Shown here piece by piece: positions 8,106 to 16,672 of a stretch of DNA of 28,058 bases. The notes under the pieces are model-generated. The model did not search any database. It had not been told where the DNA came from and was given only the letters and a program-made list of their open reading frames with translations. Location of the stretch: contig JAZBPJ010000150.1 in assembly GCA_036351575.1 (NCBI GenBank), positions 1 to 28,058 on the forward strand. Direction: 5' to 3'. Position 1 is the first letter of the stretch. Every line of letters begins with the position of its first letter. The translations under genes were made by a program, and so were the position numbers. This DNA comes from JABDPF01 sp036351575. Its GTDB lineage: Bacteria; Pseudomonadota; Gammaproteobacteria; Xanthomonadales; SZUA-36.

Positions 8106-8564
8106 CTACTCTCCGCTATCGTAAGTGCCGGGCGGAACGTGGCCGGATTTCTCCAGCGCGTCCGCGACCTCGGGGGGCATGTAATTCTCGTCGTGCTTGG
8201 CCAGTACTTCCGAGGCGGCGAACAGCCCGCCTTCGTCGAGCGTGCCGCGGGCGATCACGCCCTGGCCTTCGCTGAACAGGTCGGGCAGGATGCCCACGAA
8301 CTCGACCATGATGTCTTCCGGGCCGTCCGTGACCACGAACCGCGTCGCCAGGCTGTCGCCGACGCGCTCCACCGAGCCCGGTTTGACCAGTCCGCCGAGG
8401 CGGAACTGCCGGCCGGGCGGAATCGGTTGTTCGGCCAGGTCGCTGGGGCTCTGGAAATAAAGCAGGTTTTCCTGCAGTGAAACGGAAGCGATCGTGGCCG
8501 CCAGGCCAACGCCCGCAAGGATCAGGATGACGGCGACCAGGCGCCGTTTACGAGTCGGAGTCAA
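8106..8564 (-). CDS. ccmE: Haem chaperone CcmE
   Basis: This 152-aa periplasmic haem carrier has one N-terminal membrane anchor (about 9-27) and an OB-fold domain. The haem-binding site is LAKHDENYMPPEV: His124 forms the covalent bond to haem and Tyr128 is the axial ligand of the HxxxY motif. It receives haem from CcmC with help from CcmABD and hands it to CcmF. The only suitable start is TTG at 8564, with GAGGAA 7 nt upstream; there is no ATG before the membrane segment. It overlaps ccmD by 17 nt. Confidence 0.95.
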   Translation of the reverse strand: MTPTRKRRLVAVILILAGVGLAATIASVSLQENLLYFQSPSDLAEQPIPPGRQFRLGGLVKPGSVERVGDSLATRFVVTDGPEDIMVEFVGILPDLFSEGQGVIARGTLDEGGLFAASEVLAKHDENYMPPEVADALEKSGHVPPGTYDSGE

Positions 8565-8703
8565 TGGAGCGTTCCTCTATCTGAATGAGTCGCCGAATGT
8601 CGCGGGCGATGGTCTTTCTCTTGTAAAGGGGTGCCACGGCGTTCCACAGCAGGACGATGAAGCCGATGGTGTAAGCACCCACGATGAATGGTGTGTGGTC
8701 CAT
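8548..8703 (-). CDS. ccmD: Small haem exporter protein CcmD
   Basis: The 51-aa membrane protein begins MDHTPFIVGAYTIGF and continues IVLLWNAVAPLYKRK. It has one hydrophobic helix (about 6-24) and a basic cytoplasmic tail (KRKTIARDIRR), the standard CcmD pattern. CcmD stabilises the CcmABC-CcmE complex and helps release holo-CcmE. The ATG lies one base after the ccmC stop (TAACATG) with a GGAGGG ribosome binding site upstream. The 3' end overlaps the TTG-initiated ccmE by 17 nt. It is below common gene-calling length cut-offs, so it is easily missed, but position, size and topology fit. Confidence 0.92.
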   Translation of the reverse strand: MDHTPFIVGAYTIGFIVLLWNAVAPLYKRKTIARDIRRLIQIEERSIDSDS

Positions 8704-8704
8704 G

Positions 8705-9493
8705 TTACCTGCCCTCCCTGATGACATTCTTCGCCCAGGTTTTGCGCTTGTCCTGCTCGAGCAGTTTCACGCGTGCGCGCGCCAGCAGGCTGGCGCCGTA
8801 ATAGAACTTGACTGCCGTGGCCATGATCAGCAGCGGCCACAACATGCTCGGATCGATGCTGCTGCTGCCGCTGGTGAAGCTGATGCTGCTGGGCTGGTGC
8901 AGCGTGTTCCACCACTTCACGGAAAAATGGATGATCGGCAGGTTGACGACACCGACCAGGGCCAGCAGGCAGGCTGCGCGGGCCGCCTTGCGGGGCTCGT
9001 CGATCGCGTTGTACAGGCCGATCACGCCGAGGTACAGGAACAGCAGGACCAGTTCGCTGGTCAGCCGCGCGTCCCATACCCAGTAGGTGCCCCAGGTCGG
9101 GCGCCCCCACAGTGAGCCGCTGGCCAGCGCAACCAGCGTGAACGCGGCGCCGATCGGCGCGCTGCTCATGGCCAGGATCTCGGTGATCCGGATGCGCCAG
9201 ACGAGATTGATGAAACCCAGGCCCGCCATGACCGCGTAAATCATCCACGACATCCATGCACTCGGCACATGGAGGTAAATGATCCGGTAACTCTCGCCCT
9301 GCAGGTAGTCCGTCGGCGCCTTGACCAGGCCGAGGTAAAGGCCCCAGGCGGCCAGCACGCCGAAGATCAGCCACAGCCAGGGGATCAGCTTTCCGGCGAA
9401 GCCGTAAAACCACGGCGGTGAACCGAGCTTGTGAATAAAAAGCACGAAAGCGTTTTTGCGCGGTTTGGTCTCGGTTCTGGTTTCTTCTGTCAT
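8705..9493 (-). CDS. ccmC: Haem exporter protein CcmC
   Basis: This 262-aa membrane protein (six helices) presents periplasmic haem to CcmE. The WWD motif WGRPTWGTYWVWD spans 129-141. The two expected axial histidines are His75 in YLHVPSAW and His189 in PIIHFSVKWWNTLH. The charged N-terminus (about 1-28) is slightly longer than usual. Its ATG overlaps the ccmB stop by 4 nt, and one base separates its stop from ccmD. Confidence 0.97.
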   Translation of the reverse strand: MTEETRTETKPRKNAFVLFIHKLGSPPWFYGFAGKLIPWLWLIFGVLAAWGLYLGLVKAPTDYLQGESYRIIYLHVPSAWMSWMIYAVMAGLGFINLVWRIRITEILAMSSAPIGAAFTLVALASGSLWGRPTWGTYWVWDARLTSELVLLFLYLGVIGLYNAIDEPRKAARAACLLALVGVVNLPIIHFSVKWWNTLHQPSSISFTSGSSSIDPSMLWPLLIMATAVKFYYGASLLARARVKLLEQDKRKTWAKNVIREGR

Positions 9494-10185
9494 GACAAGC
9501 TTATTTTCAGGGCTGCGGCCGTGGCGAACGGGGCCAGGGTCAGTGTAACGATGAGGCCCGCGGTCTGCAGGCCCAGGAACTGCGTGTAGGGCAGGGAGTC
9601 GGCCGCCGCCATGACGGCGGCCGTCGCGATAATCAAAATGGGGACGTAGAGCGGAAACACCAGCAGCGAGAGCAGTTGACCGCCGCGTTTAAGGCTGATG
9701 GTCAAACCGACGCCGATCGAGCCGATCAGGCTGAGCACCGGGGTTCCCAGCAGCAGGGTCAGCAGAATCACCCCCAGGGTTCCTTCCGGCAGGTTCATCC
9801 AGATCGCCAGCAGCGGAGTAAGCAGGACGATCGGAAGGCCCGCGACCAGCCAGTGGGTCAGGATCTTGGCCAGCGCGATCAGGGTCAGCGGATGCCCGCT
9901 TATGACGAATTGTTCGAGCGTGCCGTCCTCGAAATCGGAACGGAACATCGCGTCCAGTGAAATGACCGTGGATAGCAGGGCCGCGATCCAGATCACGCCG
10001 GGCGAGATGCGCGCGAGCAGTTCCATGCTGGGGCCGATGCCCAGCGGAAACAGGCTGACCACGACGAGCAGGAAAATGATCGGAAAAAGCAGTTCTGTGC
10101 GGCGGCGAAAAGCCAGCAGCAGGTCGCGCCGCAGCAGCGCGATGAACGCCCTGCCCATGCTGCCTGTCGCCTGCCCCGTACTCAT
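9490..10185 (-). CDS. ccmB: Haem exporter permease CcmB
   Basis: The 231-aa, six-helix permease subunit of the CcmAB ABC transporter has the family signature SLDAMFRSDFEDGTLEQ near residues 76-92, after the first two helices. With CcmA it drives release of haem-loaded CcmE from CcmC/CcmD rather than exporting haem itself. The ATG overlaps the ccmA stop by 4 nt, and GGGAGC inside ccmA serves as its ribosome binding site. Confidence 0.96.
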   Translation of the reverse strand: MSTGQATGSMGRAFIALLRRDLLLAFRRRTELLFPIIFLLVVVSLFPLGIGPSMELLARISPGVIWIAALLSTVISLDAMFRSDFEDGTLEQFVISGHPLTLIALAKILTHWLVAGLPIVLLTPLLAIWMNLPEGTLGVILLTLLLGTPVLSLIGSIGVGLTISLKRGGQLLSLLVFPLYVPILIIATAAVMAAADSLPYTQFLGLQTAGLIVTLTLAPFATAAALKISLS

Positions 10186-10772
10186 GCCGCTGCTCCCGAA
10201 ACCAGGTAATAGTCCGTCGTGCCATTCCAGGGCGGACGGTGCGCCCCGTGCGTGGCCACTACCGCGGCCCCGCCGTCCTTCAGGTGTCTGACCAGCAAAC
10301 GGTCCACGAGTTCGACGCCCTCGGTGTCCAGGTTGGAGTAGGGCTCATCCAGCAGCCAAAGCCCGGCTTCGCTGAGCAGCAGGCGCGCGAGCGCGCAGCG
10401 TTTGCGCTGCCCGGCGGACAGGTGGCGCGCCTGGTTGTGTTTCACATGGTCCAGCCCGACCTCGACGATCACTTCCTGCGCGCTGCGGCGGGAGGTTCCC
10501 ATGAACTCGCGAATGAAGCGCAGGTTTTCCAGCACGCTCAGATCGTCTTTCAGCGCCAGGTAGTGGCCCACGTAGGCCATGTTTTGAGCGCCGATGTCGA
10601 TCGTGCCGGAAGTGGGATGCAGAATGCCCGCCAACACGCGGATCAGGGTCGTCTTGCCACAGCCGTTCGCCCCGGTGACCAGCAGCAGTCCGCCGGCTTC
10701 GAGTTCAAAGCTGACGGGTTTGAATACCGGTTCGAAGTAACGCTCGAAGTTGACCTGGGACGCGGATAGCAT
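10182..10772 (-). CDS. ccmA: Cytochrome c biogenesis ATP-binding protein CcmA
   Basis: The 196-aa ABC ATPase has Walker A GANGCGKTT (34-42), the signature LSAGQRKR (118-125), Walker B LWLLDEP (138-144) and a switch histidine at 175 (ATHGAH). LSAGQ followed by a KR pair and the short length are typical of CcmA. The reading frame extends upstream to 10841, but the ATG at 10772 has GGAG 4 nt before it and gives the usual N-terminus, so I use it. It is the first gene of the ccm operon; the leader upstream contains a palindrome that may be an operator. Confidence 0.95.
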   Translation of the reverse strand: MLSASQVNFERYFEPVFKPVSFELEAGGLLLVTGANGCGKTTLIRVLAGILHPTSGTIDIGAQNMAYVGHYLALKDDLSVLENLRFIREFMGTSRRSAQEVIVEVGLDHVKHNQARHLSAGQRKRCALARLLLSEAGLWLLDEPYSNLDTEGVELVDRLLVRHLKDGGAAVVATHGAHRPPWNGTTDYYLVSGAAA

Positions 10773-11105
10773 GCGGCTCCAATCGGGTGACAAATACAAG
10801 GGCGCCATGCTACGGAAACCGGCGTCCCAAGTCCACGACATCGTGGCGGGTTTAATGATTCAGATCACGGAATCATTCATGTATTCTACATTTATTCTGC
10901 CGTGCCTGTTTTCGTCGCCAAAGACGCCCCTTGACGGGTTCTTCACACCGGCTCCTGCACTCTTTATCCGTGCTGTCGGGAAGAGCAAACAGCCGCCAAT
11001 CGGGGTACCATTGCGCAACCGGGTAAACAGGCGGCATGCGGGCGTGAGCAGCGCGGCGTGCAGGGCCGCTTGAAAAAAGCGGGTCAAGCCGCATGGAAAA
11101 CAGAT
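10773..11105. other. Divergent intergenic region between ccmA and gor
   Basis: These 333 bp carry no convincing gene; the open frames are extensions of ccmA and gor or shadows. The region must hold the start signals for both the ccm operon (minus) and gor (plus). I see a 24-bp palindrome at 10854-10877 and a TAGAAT -10-like box on the minus strand at 10888-10883 without a good -35. I did not find a convincing plus-strand promoter for gor. Confidence 0.5.
10854..10877. promoter_or_regulatory. Candidate operator: 8-bp inverted repeat upstream of ccmA
   Basis: AATGATTC (10854-10861) and GAATCATT (10870-10877) are perfect inverted repeats with an 8-nt spacer, in an AT-richer patch. The minus-strand TAGAAT box (10888-10883) ends 6 bp upstream of it, so it would overlap the transcription start of ccmA. 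That placement suits a repressor or dimeric regulator site. It does not match the FNR box (TTGAT-N4-ATCAA). The regulator is unknown. Confidence 0.4.
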
Positions 11106-12467
11106 ATGAGCGAATTTGATTACGATCTTTTTGTCATCGGCGCCGGTTCGGGCGGCGTTCGGGCCGCACGCATCGCGGCAGGACACGGCGCCAAGGTGGG
11201 TATCTGCGAGGAGAGCCGCGTCGGCGGTACCTGCGTGATCCGCGGATGCGTTCCCAAGAAACTGCTGGTTTACGCCGCGCATTTCGCAGACGACTTCGAG
11301 GACGCGGCTGGCTACGGCTGGACAGTGGGTGAAACGACGTTCAGCTGGCCGGACCTGGTCCGGGCAAAAGACCGGGAGATCGACCGCCTCAACCAGGTGT
11401 ATCTCGGGCTGCTGTCGAACGCCGGCGTCACGCTGTACGAAAAACGCGGTGTCCTGCTGGACCGTCACACGGTCCGGGTGGGTGACGAAAAGGTCACTGC
11501 GAACAAGGTCCTGATCGCCGTGGGCGGCCGGCCCTGGAAACCCGAAATTCCGGGCATCGAACATGCCATCACGTCCGACGAAGCCTTTCACCTCGAAGAA
11601 CTGCCATCCCGCGTGACCGTGGTCGGCGGCGGCTACATCGCCTGCGAATTCGCCGGCATTTTCGCCGGCCTCGGCAGCGAAGTCGTGCAGGTGTACCGCG
11701 GTGACGCGCTGCTGCGCGGATTCGACAGCGATGTGCGGCGCGTGGTCACCCGGGGACAGGTCCAACGCGGCATCGAGCTTCGCCTGGAAACGAACGTCAC
11801 CGCGATCGAGAAAACATCGGACGGGCTGGAACTGACCCTCGACACCGGCGGAACCATCGAAACGGATGCCGTGCTCTACGCGACCGGCCGCGTGCCCAAC
11901 GTTCGCGGGCTGGGTTTGCTCGATGCCGGCCTCGACGTGCGCGCCGGGGGGCAGATTCCCGTGGACGAATGTTCACAAACCAGCGTTTCCAATATCTTCG
12001 CGGTCGGTGACGTCACCAACCGCGTCAACCTCACCCCGGTGGCCACCTACGAGGGTCATTCCTTCGCCGATAACGAGTTCGGGGGCATGCACCGCCCGGT
12101 GAACCACGAATACGTTCCCTCGGCGGTGTTCACGCAGCCTCCGGTGGCGACGGTTGGCTACACGGAAGAGGATGCGCAGACCCATGTCGGGCCGATCGAC
12201 GTCTACCTGTCCGAATTCCGCCCGATGAAACACACGCTCTCCGGGCGCGAAGAAAAGGCCCTGATGAAACTTATCGTGGCCAGGGCGAGTCAGAAGGTAG
12301 TTGGGCTGCACGTGGTCGGGCCGGATGCGCCGGAAATCGTCCAGGGTTTCGCGGTCGCGGTGAAGTCGGGGCTGACCAAGGAACACTTCGACTGCACCAT
12401 CGGCATTCACCCGACCGCTGCGGAAGAGCTGGTGACCATGCGCAGCCCGGCGCGCAGTCACGGATGA
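11106..12467 (+). CDS. gor: Glutathione-disulfide reductase
   Basis: This 453-aa cytoplasmic FAD/NADPH oxidoreductase of the pyridine nucleotide-disulfide reductase family regenerates GSH from GSSG. The FAD motif is GAGSGG (12-17). The redox-active disulfide is GGTCVIRGCVPKK (Cys43, Cys48). An NADPH-binding segment begins VVGGGYIACEFAG, and an FAD-binding motif reads IFAVGD. The C-terminal HPTAAEE supplies the catalytic His435-Glu440 pair. CVIRGCVPKKLL and the basic residues after the second glycine motif point to glutathione reductase rather than dihydrolipoamide or mercuric reductase. The ATG at 11106 is preferred over a GTG at 11058. The stop overlaps a possible upstream ATG of the subtilase gene (ATGA). 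Confidence 0.93.
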   Translation: MSEFDYDLFVIGAGSGGVRAARIAAGHGAKVGICEESRVGGTCVIRGCVPKKLLVYAAHFADDFEDAAGYGWTVGETTFSWPDLVRAKDREIDRLNQVYLGLLSNAGVTLYEKRGVLLDRHTVRVGDEKVTANKVLIAVGGRPWKPEIPGIEHAITSDEAFHLEELPSRVTVVGGGYIACEFAGIFAGLGSEVVQVYRGDALLRGFDSDVRRVVTRGQVQRGIELRLETNVTAIEKTSDGLELTLDTGGTIETDAVLYATGRVPNVRGLGLLDAGLDVRAGGQIPVDECSQTSVSNIFAVGDVTNRVNLTPVATYEGHSFADNEFGGMHRPVNHEYVPSAVFTQPPVATVGYTEEDAQTHVGPIDVYLSEFRPMKHTLSGREEKALMKLIVARASQKVVGLHVVGPDAPEIVQGFAVAVKSGLTKEHFDCTIGIHPTAAEELVTMRSPARSHG

Positions 12468-12487
12468 GAGAATTGACGGATAGATTC

Positions 12488-15400
12488 ATGAAAGCAACAA
12501 GAAACCTGATACGGCTGTCCGCGGTACTGGCAGCACTCATTACCGCTGTTTCGCTCCAGGCCGCCCAGGACGGCGGCAGCCAGGGGCTCAGTTACAAGCG
12601 CTATATCGTCGAATTGAAAGACATGCCGCTGGCGCTTTACGACGGCCGGGAACTCTCAGCCGAAACCCCCGACGGACTCTCGCGCCTGACCGCGACGATG
12701 CCGCAACTGGCCAACAGGAAGCGCCTGGATGCCCGCAGCGCCGAATCAGTCGCCTACCTGCGGTTCCTGGAAAGCCGGCACAATGCCTTTCGCCGGGAAA
12801 TCCGGAATTTGCTGGGCCGCACACCGAAGGAAACGCATCGCTACCGGAACGCGCTCAACGGCATGGCCTTGCACCTGACGCCCTCGGAGGCGGCGCTGAT
12901 CGCACAATCACCGATGGTCAGCGCGGTGTCGGAGGAGCAGGTATTCCGCCTCGAAACCTATGCCGGGCCGCAGTGGCTGGGTGCAGAAACCCTGTGGAAC
13001 GGCGACGCCGGCCTGCCGGCGGCGCAGGGCGAGGGCGTGATCGTCGCCAACATCGATACCGGCATCAACCTGGGCCACCCGTCGTTCAGCGACTCGAACC
13101 ACGCTTACACCAACCCTTACGGCAGCTACCTCGGTTACTGCAGCGATCCGGAGGTGCAGTGCAACAACAAGGTGGTGGGCGTCTACGATTTTGTCGAGGA
13201 TAACCCGGATACCGAGGACTGGGTCGAAGAAAACACCAAGGGAATCGACAACAACGGGCACGGCAGCCACACCGCGGGTATCGCGGCCGGCGCGCCGACG
13301 GACGTTACCGTCAACCGCTCGATCCAGACCACCATCAGCGGCGTGGCGCCGCGGGCCACCATCGTTTCCTACCGCGTCTGCTACATGGGCGAACCGTACT
13401 CCCAGGAGAGTGAAGGCTGCCTCAACAGCGCCATCGCGGCAGCCATTGACCAGGCCATCGCCGACGGTGTCGATGTGATCAATTACTCGATCGGCGGTGA
13501 CGCGCGCGATCCATGGATCAACGGGACAGCCGACCGCGCTTTCCTTGCGGCGCGTGCGGCGGGCATCTTCGTCGTTTCATCGGCGGGCAACACGGGTCCC
13601 AACGAGGCGACCGTGTCTTCGCCGGCCATCGCACCCTGGATCATGGCGGTGGGCAATGCGACCCATAACTACATACTCGCCACGCGCGTGGAAAACTTCA
13701 GCGGCGGCGACACGCCGGTTCCCGAGGGGATTATCGGTGCGAGCCTGACCGATGGCCTCGCCACGCGCCCCATTGTGCATGCCAAGGACTACGGCTATCC
13801 GCTGTGCGGTGTCGGCGACCCCGAACTGCAGCCCAGCTGTGATGCCAACACCGGCGCCAGCAACCCCTGGGACGGTCAGCAGCCGTTCAACGGCGAGATC
13901 GTGGTCTGCGACCGCGGCCTGTACGGGCGCGTGGAAAAAGGCAAAAACCTGCTGCTGGCGGGCGCCGGGGGCTTTATCCTGGCCAACACCGAAGAGCAGG
14001 GTGAATCCATTGTCTCCGACAACCACTGCCTGCCGGCGTCGCACATCGGCGTGAAAGACGGCGATGCGCTGCGCAGCTGGCTGGACAGCGGCAGCGGTCA
14101 CGAAGGCCGGATCTCCAACCTGGTGCTGGCGCAGTTCGACGATGCGGCTGACCAGCTTTCTTTCAGCAGTTCGCGCGGGCCGGCGCCGGAGCCGGTGCAG
14201 GATACACTCAAGCCGAACGTGATCGCGCCGGGTACAGGAATCCTGGCGGCGGGTTACCAGGGCGACGGTTTCCTGATCCTGAGCGGCACTTCGATGGCCT
14301 CGCCGCACGTGGCCGGTGCGGCCGCGCTGCTGAAATCCGTGCACCCGGACTGGACGGTGAGCCAGATCGCTTCCGCGATCGAGACGACAGCCACGCAGGA
14401 ACTGGCCAAGGACGAGAACGGCGATCCGGCGACGACCCAGCAGGCAGGGGCCGGCCGGCCTCAGCTGGACGAGGCAGCCAACGCGGGACTGTACCTGAAC
14501 GTCACAAGTGCAGACTTCGTATCTGCAAACCCGAATTTCGGCGGTGACCCCGGGGCGCTCAATCTTCCGGGGCTGGTCGAGTCAAAATGCCAGTCCAGCT
14601 GCGCTTTCACGCGCACGGTGACGGACATGATGGGCGGGGGTGACTGGACGGCAACGCCGGAGGGTTTTCCTGACGGTGTCGACGTTAGCATCAGCCCGGC
14701 GAGTTTCAGCCTGGGAAACAGCGCGAGCCAGCAGCTTGGGATTACCGTGGACATATCGGGCAGCGGCATCGTCGGGGAGTGGATCTCCGGGCGGGTCAGG
14801 CTGAGTGCGCCCGGTTCATCGGATCTCTACCTGACGGTCAGCGTCAATTCCTATGGCGGCGACCTTCCGGACCTGTGGCCGATTTCGACAGACAGCGATG
14901 GGGGTTCAATGGTGTTCGGGCTCAACGGCCTGGTCGGCCTTCCCGACGCGACCTTCACCGCCGGCGGCCCGGTGCGCGTGGAACGCGCGACCGAGCGGCA
15001 TGTGGAGGATCCGAGTGTCGACGATCCTTACGACGGCGGCCAGGGTGTGTTCACGCGCTGGCATAACCTTCCCGACGGCGCCCTGTGGCTGTACGCCGAG
15101 ACCCTGGCCTCCACGGCGGAGGACCTCGACCTCTTTGTCGGCCGCGACGAAGACGGGGACGGCCAGGCCGACGAGTGGGAAGAATTGTGCAGCAGCACCA
15201 CGCCGATCGACCTCGAACGCTGCGACCTCTACGATCTGCCGGCCGGAAATTACTGGATCCTGGTGCAGAACTGGAGCGGCACCAATGTCCAGGGCGACGA
15301 CATGACCCTGTTGCATGCGGCGGTGGAGCCGAACGGCGGGCTGGCCGCCAGCGGCCCGGGCATCACCCGGCAGAACGAATCGTTCCCGGTCCGGGTCAGC

Positions 15401-16642
15401 TGGGACAACTTCGGCGCCACGCCCGGTGAGACCTGGCTGGGCGCCGTCGGCATCGGCGCCGGCAGTGACCGGCCCAACGGCGTCGGCGTCATTCCGGTGG
15501 AAATCACGCGCAGCGGTGTCGCGGCCGCCAGCACGTTTCCCCTGATGAACGGCGAGACTCACGGCCTTGCGCTGGCCGGCAACGGCCGGCACGACCGCGT
15601 CTTTATCGACGTGCCGCCCGGGGCTTCCAGCCTGACGGTCAGCGCCCAGGGCGCGACGGCCGAGCAGTCCAACGCGCTGTCACTGGAGCTGGTGCGCATG
15701 GATTTCGACGCCGTGCTGGTGAACCCGCCGTTCACGGTTCCGGCCAGCGGCTCACCCGCCGGCTCGGCTTCCGGCGCCGGCGGCCTGGGGCCGATCATCC
15801 AGCTGACCGGCGGCGTGAGCCCCGGGCGCTGGTATGCCGTGGTCGAGAACGGCTCGGCCTCACCGCTGTCCGTGGCAATCACGGCCGAGGTCCAGTTCCA
15901 GGGCGAGCCGCTCGACACGCACCGCGGTCTCTGGTTCCCGGCTTCACGGCCCACCGTCGGCCAGGGTTACGACTACAACTGGGGCGGCAGCGACCGGGCG
16001 CTGATCTGGTACACCTACGACGAGGACGGACTGCCCACCTGGTATATCGCCGGCGCGCCGTCCAACGACGGCAACATCTGGACCACGGATATCCTGCGCG
16101 TCACCAACGACGGCACCGACCAGAAACTCGCCCCGGTAGGCAGCCTGTCGGTGACCCAGCTGTCGCGCGAGGACGCCATGTTCTCCTACACGCTGCACGG
16201 CGAATCCGGCTCGGAGCGCATGACGCCGCTGAGCGGTTACGGCTGCCCGCAGGTTGGCGGCAACCCGGCGAGCTACACCGGCATCTGGTTCAAGGGTGTC
16301 GCCGGGCTCGGCGGCGCCAGCGTCCTGGTCAACGACATCACGCAGACGCAGATCCATTACCTGTTCGATGACGACGGACGGCCGCGCTGGCTGTTCGCCC
16401 AGGACCCGGAAAACAACGATCCGCTGGATACCGAGATTCCGATCCTGCAGTTTCACGGTTATTGCGCCGTTTGCGAACCCGCGGATGTGGGTTACGTGAG
16501 CGTCGGCACGCTCGAGCGGGGTTTCGACAACGATACGAACGGTTTCTGGACACTGGACTACAGTTTCGATCAGCCGCCGAGCGGCACGGTCAACCGCACC
16601 GACCAGGTGATCAAGCTGACCCAGACGCTGGAGTGCCAGTAA
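12488..16642 (+). CDS. Large secreted subtilisin-like serine protease (S8) with PA insert and C-terminal beta domains
   Basis: The 1384-aa exported protease has a signal peptide (MKATRNLIRLSAV, hydrophobic to LQAA), an I9-type propeptide (about 35-145), and an S8 catalytic domain. The triad is Asp190 (NIDTGINLGH), His258 (NGHGSHTAG) and Ser602 (SGTSMASPHVAG), with oxyanion Asn in SSAGNTGPN. A protease-associated (PA) domain is inserted between His and Ser (about 430-550), as in Vpr/cucumisin-type subtilases. A fibronectin-like domain follows, then a PPC-like domain (about 860-955), then two WF-type beta modules near the C-terminus starting at HRGLWF and YTGIWF. An in-frame ATG at 12464 overlaps the gor stop, but the ATG at 12488 directly precedes the signal peptide. 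Substrate is unknown; a role in extracellular protein degradation is likely. Confidence 0.93.
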   Translation: MKATRNLIRLSAVLAALITAVSLQAAQDGGSQGLSYKRYIVELKDMPLALYDGRELSAETPDGLSRLTATMPQLANRKRLDARSAESVAYLRFLESRHNAFRREIRNLLGRTPKETHRYRNALNGMALHLTPSEAALIAQSPMVSAVSEEQVFRLETYAGPQWLGAETLWNGDAGLPAAQGEGVIVANIDTGINLGHPSFSDSNHAYTNPYGSYLGYCSDPEVQCNNKVVGVYDFVEDNPDTEDWVEENTKGIDNNGHGSHTAGIAAGAPTDVTVNRSIQTTISGVAPRATIVSYRVCYMGEPYSQESEGCLNSAIAAAIDQAIADGVDVINYSIGGDARDPWINGTADRAFLAARAAGIFVVSSAGNTGPNEATVSSPAIAPWIMAVGNATHNYILATRVENFSGGDTPVPEGIIGASLTDGLATRPIVHAKDYGYPLCGVGDPELQPSCDANTGASNPWDGQQPFNGEIVVCDRGLYGRVEKGKNLLLAGAGGFILANTEEQGESIVSDNHCLPASHIGVKDGDALRSWLDSGSGHEGRISNLVLAQFDDAADQLSFSSSRGPAPEPVQDTLKPNVIAPGTGILAAGYQGDGFLILSGTSMASPHVAGAAALLKSVHPDWTVSQIASAIETTATQELAKDENGDPATTQQAGAGRPQLDEAANAGLYLNVTSADFVSANPNFGGDPGALNLPGLVESKCQSSCAFTRTVTDMMGGGDWTATPEGFPDGVDVSISPASFSLGNSASQQLGITVDISGSGIVGEWISGRVRLSAPGSSDLYLTVSVNSYGGDLPDLWPISTDSDGGSMVFGLNGLVGLPDATFTAGGPVRVERATERHVEDPSVDDPYDGGQGVFTRWHNLPDGALWLYAETLASTAEDLDLFVGRDEDGDGQADEWEELCSSTTPIDLERCDLYDLPAGNYWILVQNWSGTNVQGDDMTLLHAAVEPNGGLAASGPGITRQNESFPVRVSWDNFGATPGETWLGAVGIGAGSDRPNGVGVIPVEITRSGVAAASTFPLMNGETHGLALAGNGRHDRVFIDVPPGASSLTVSAQGATAEQSNALSLELVRMDFDAVLVNPPFTVPASGSPAGSASGAGGLGPIIQLTGGVSPGRWYAVVENGSASPLSVAITAEVQFQGEPLDTHRGLWFPASRPTVGQGYDYNWGGSDRALIWYTYDEDGLPTWYIAGAPSNDGNIWTTDILRVTNDGTDQKLAPVGSLSVTQLSREDAMFSYTLHGESGSERMTPLSGYGCPQVGGNPASYTGIWFKGVAGLGGASVLVNDITQTQIHYLFDDDGRPRWLFAQDPENNDPLDTEIPILQFHGYCAVCEPADVGYVSVGTLERGFDNDTNGFWTLDYSFDQPPSGTVNRTDQVIKLTQTLECQ

Positions 16643-16648
16643 CGCCGG

Positions 16649-16672
16649 CCGGGGCGGGCTTTTCTGCCCCGG
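16649..16672. terminator. GC-rich hairpin between converging subtilase and kmo genes
   Basis: CCGGGGC (16649-16655) and GCCCCGG (16666-16672) form a 7-bp perfect stem around a 10-nt loop containing TTTT. It fills the 30-bp gap between the subtilase stop (16642) and the convergent monooxygenase stop (16673). No U-tract follows on either strand, so termination efficiency is uncertain. Position favours a shared bidirectional terminator. Confidence 0.5.

Noticed and set aside
10860..11765. 301-codon minus-strand frame over the ccmA-gor gap and gor
   Set aside because: Most of it is antisense to the clear glutathione reductase, and its translation shows no family features.
13577..14344. 255-codon minus-strand frame inside the subtilase gene
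   Set aside because: Antisense to the PA and catalytic domains of a well-supported protease; low-complexity, arginine/valine-rich translation.
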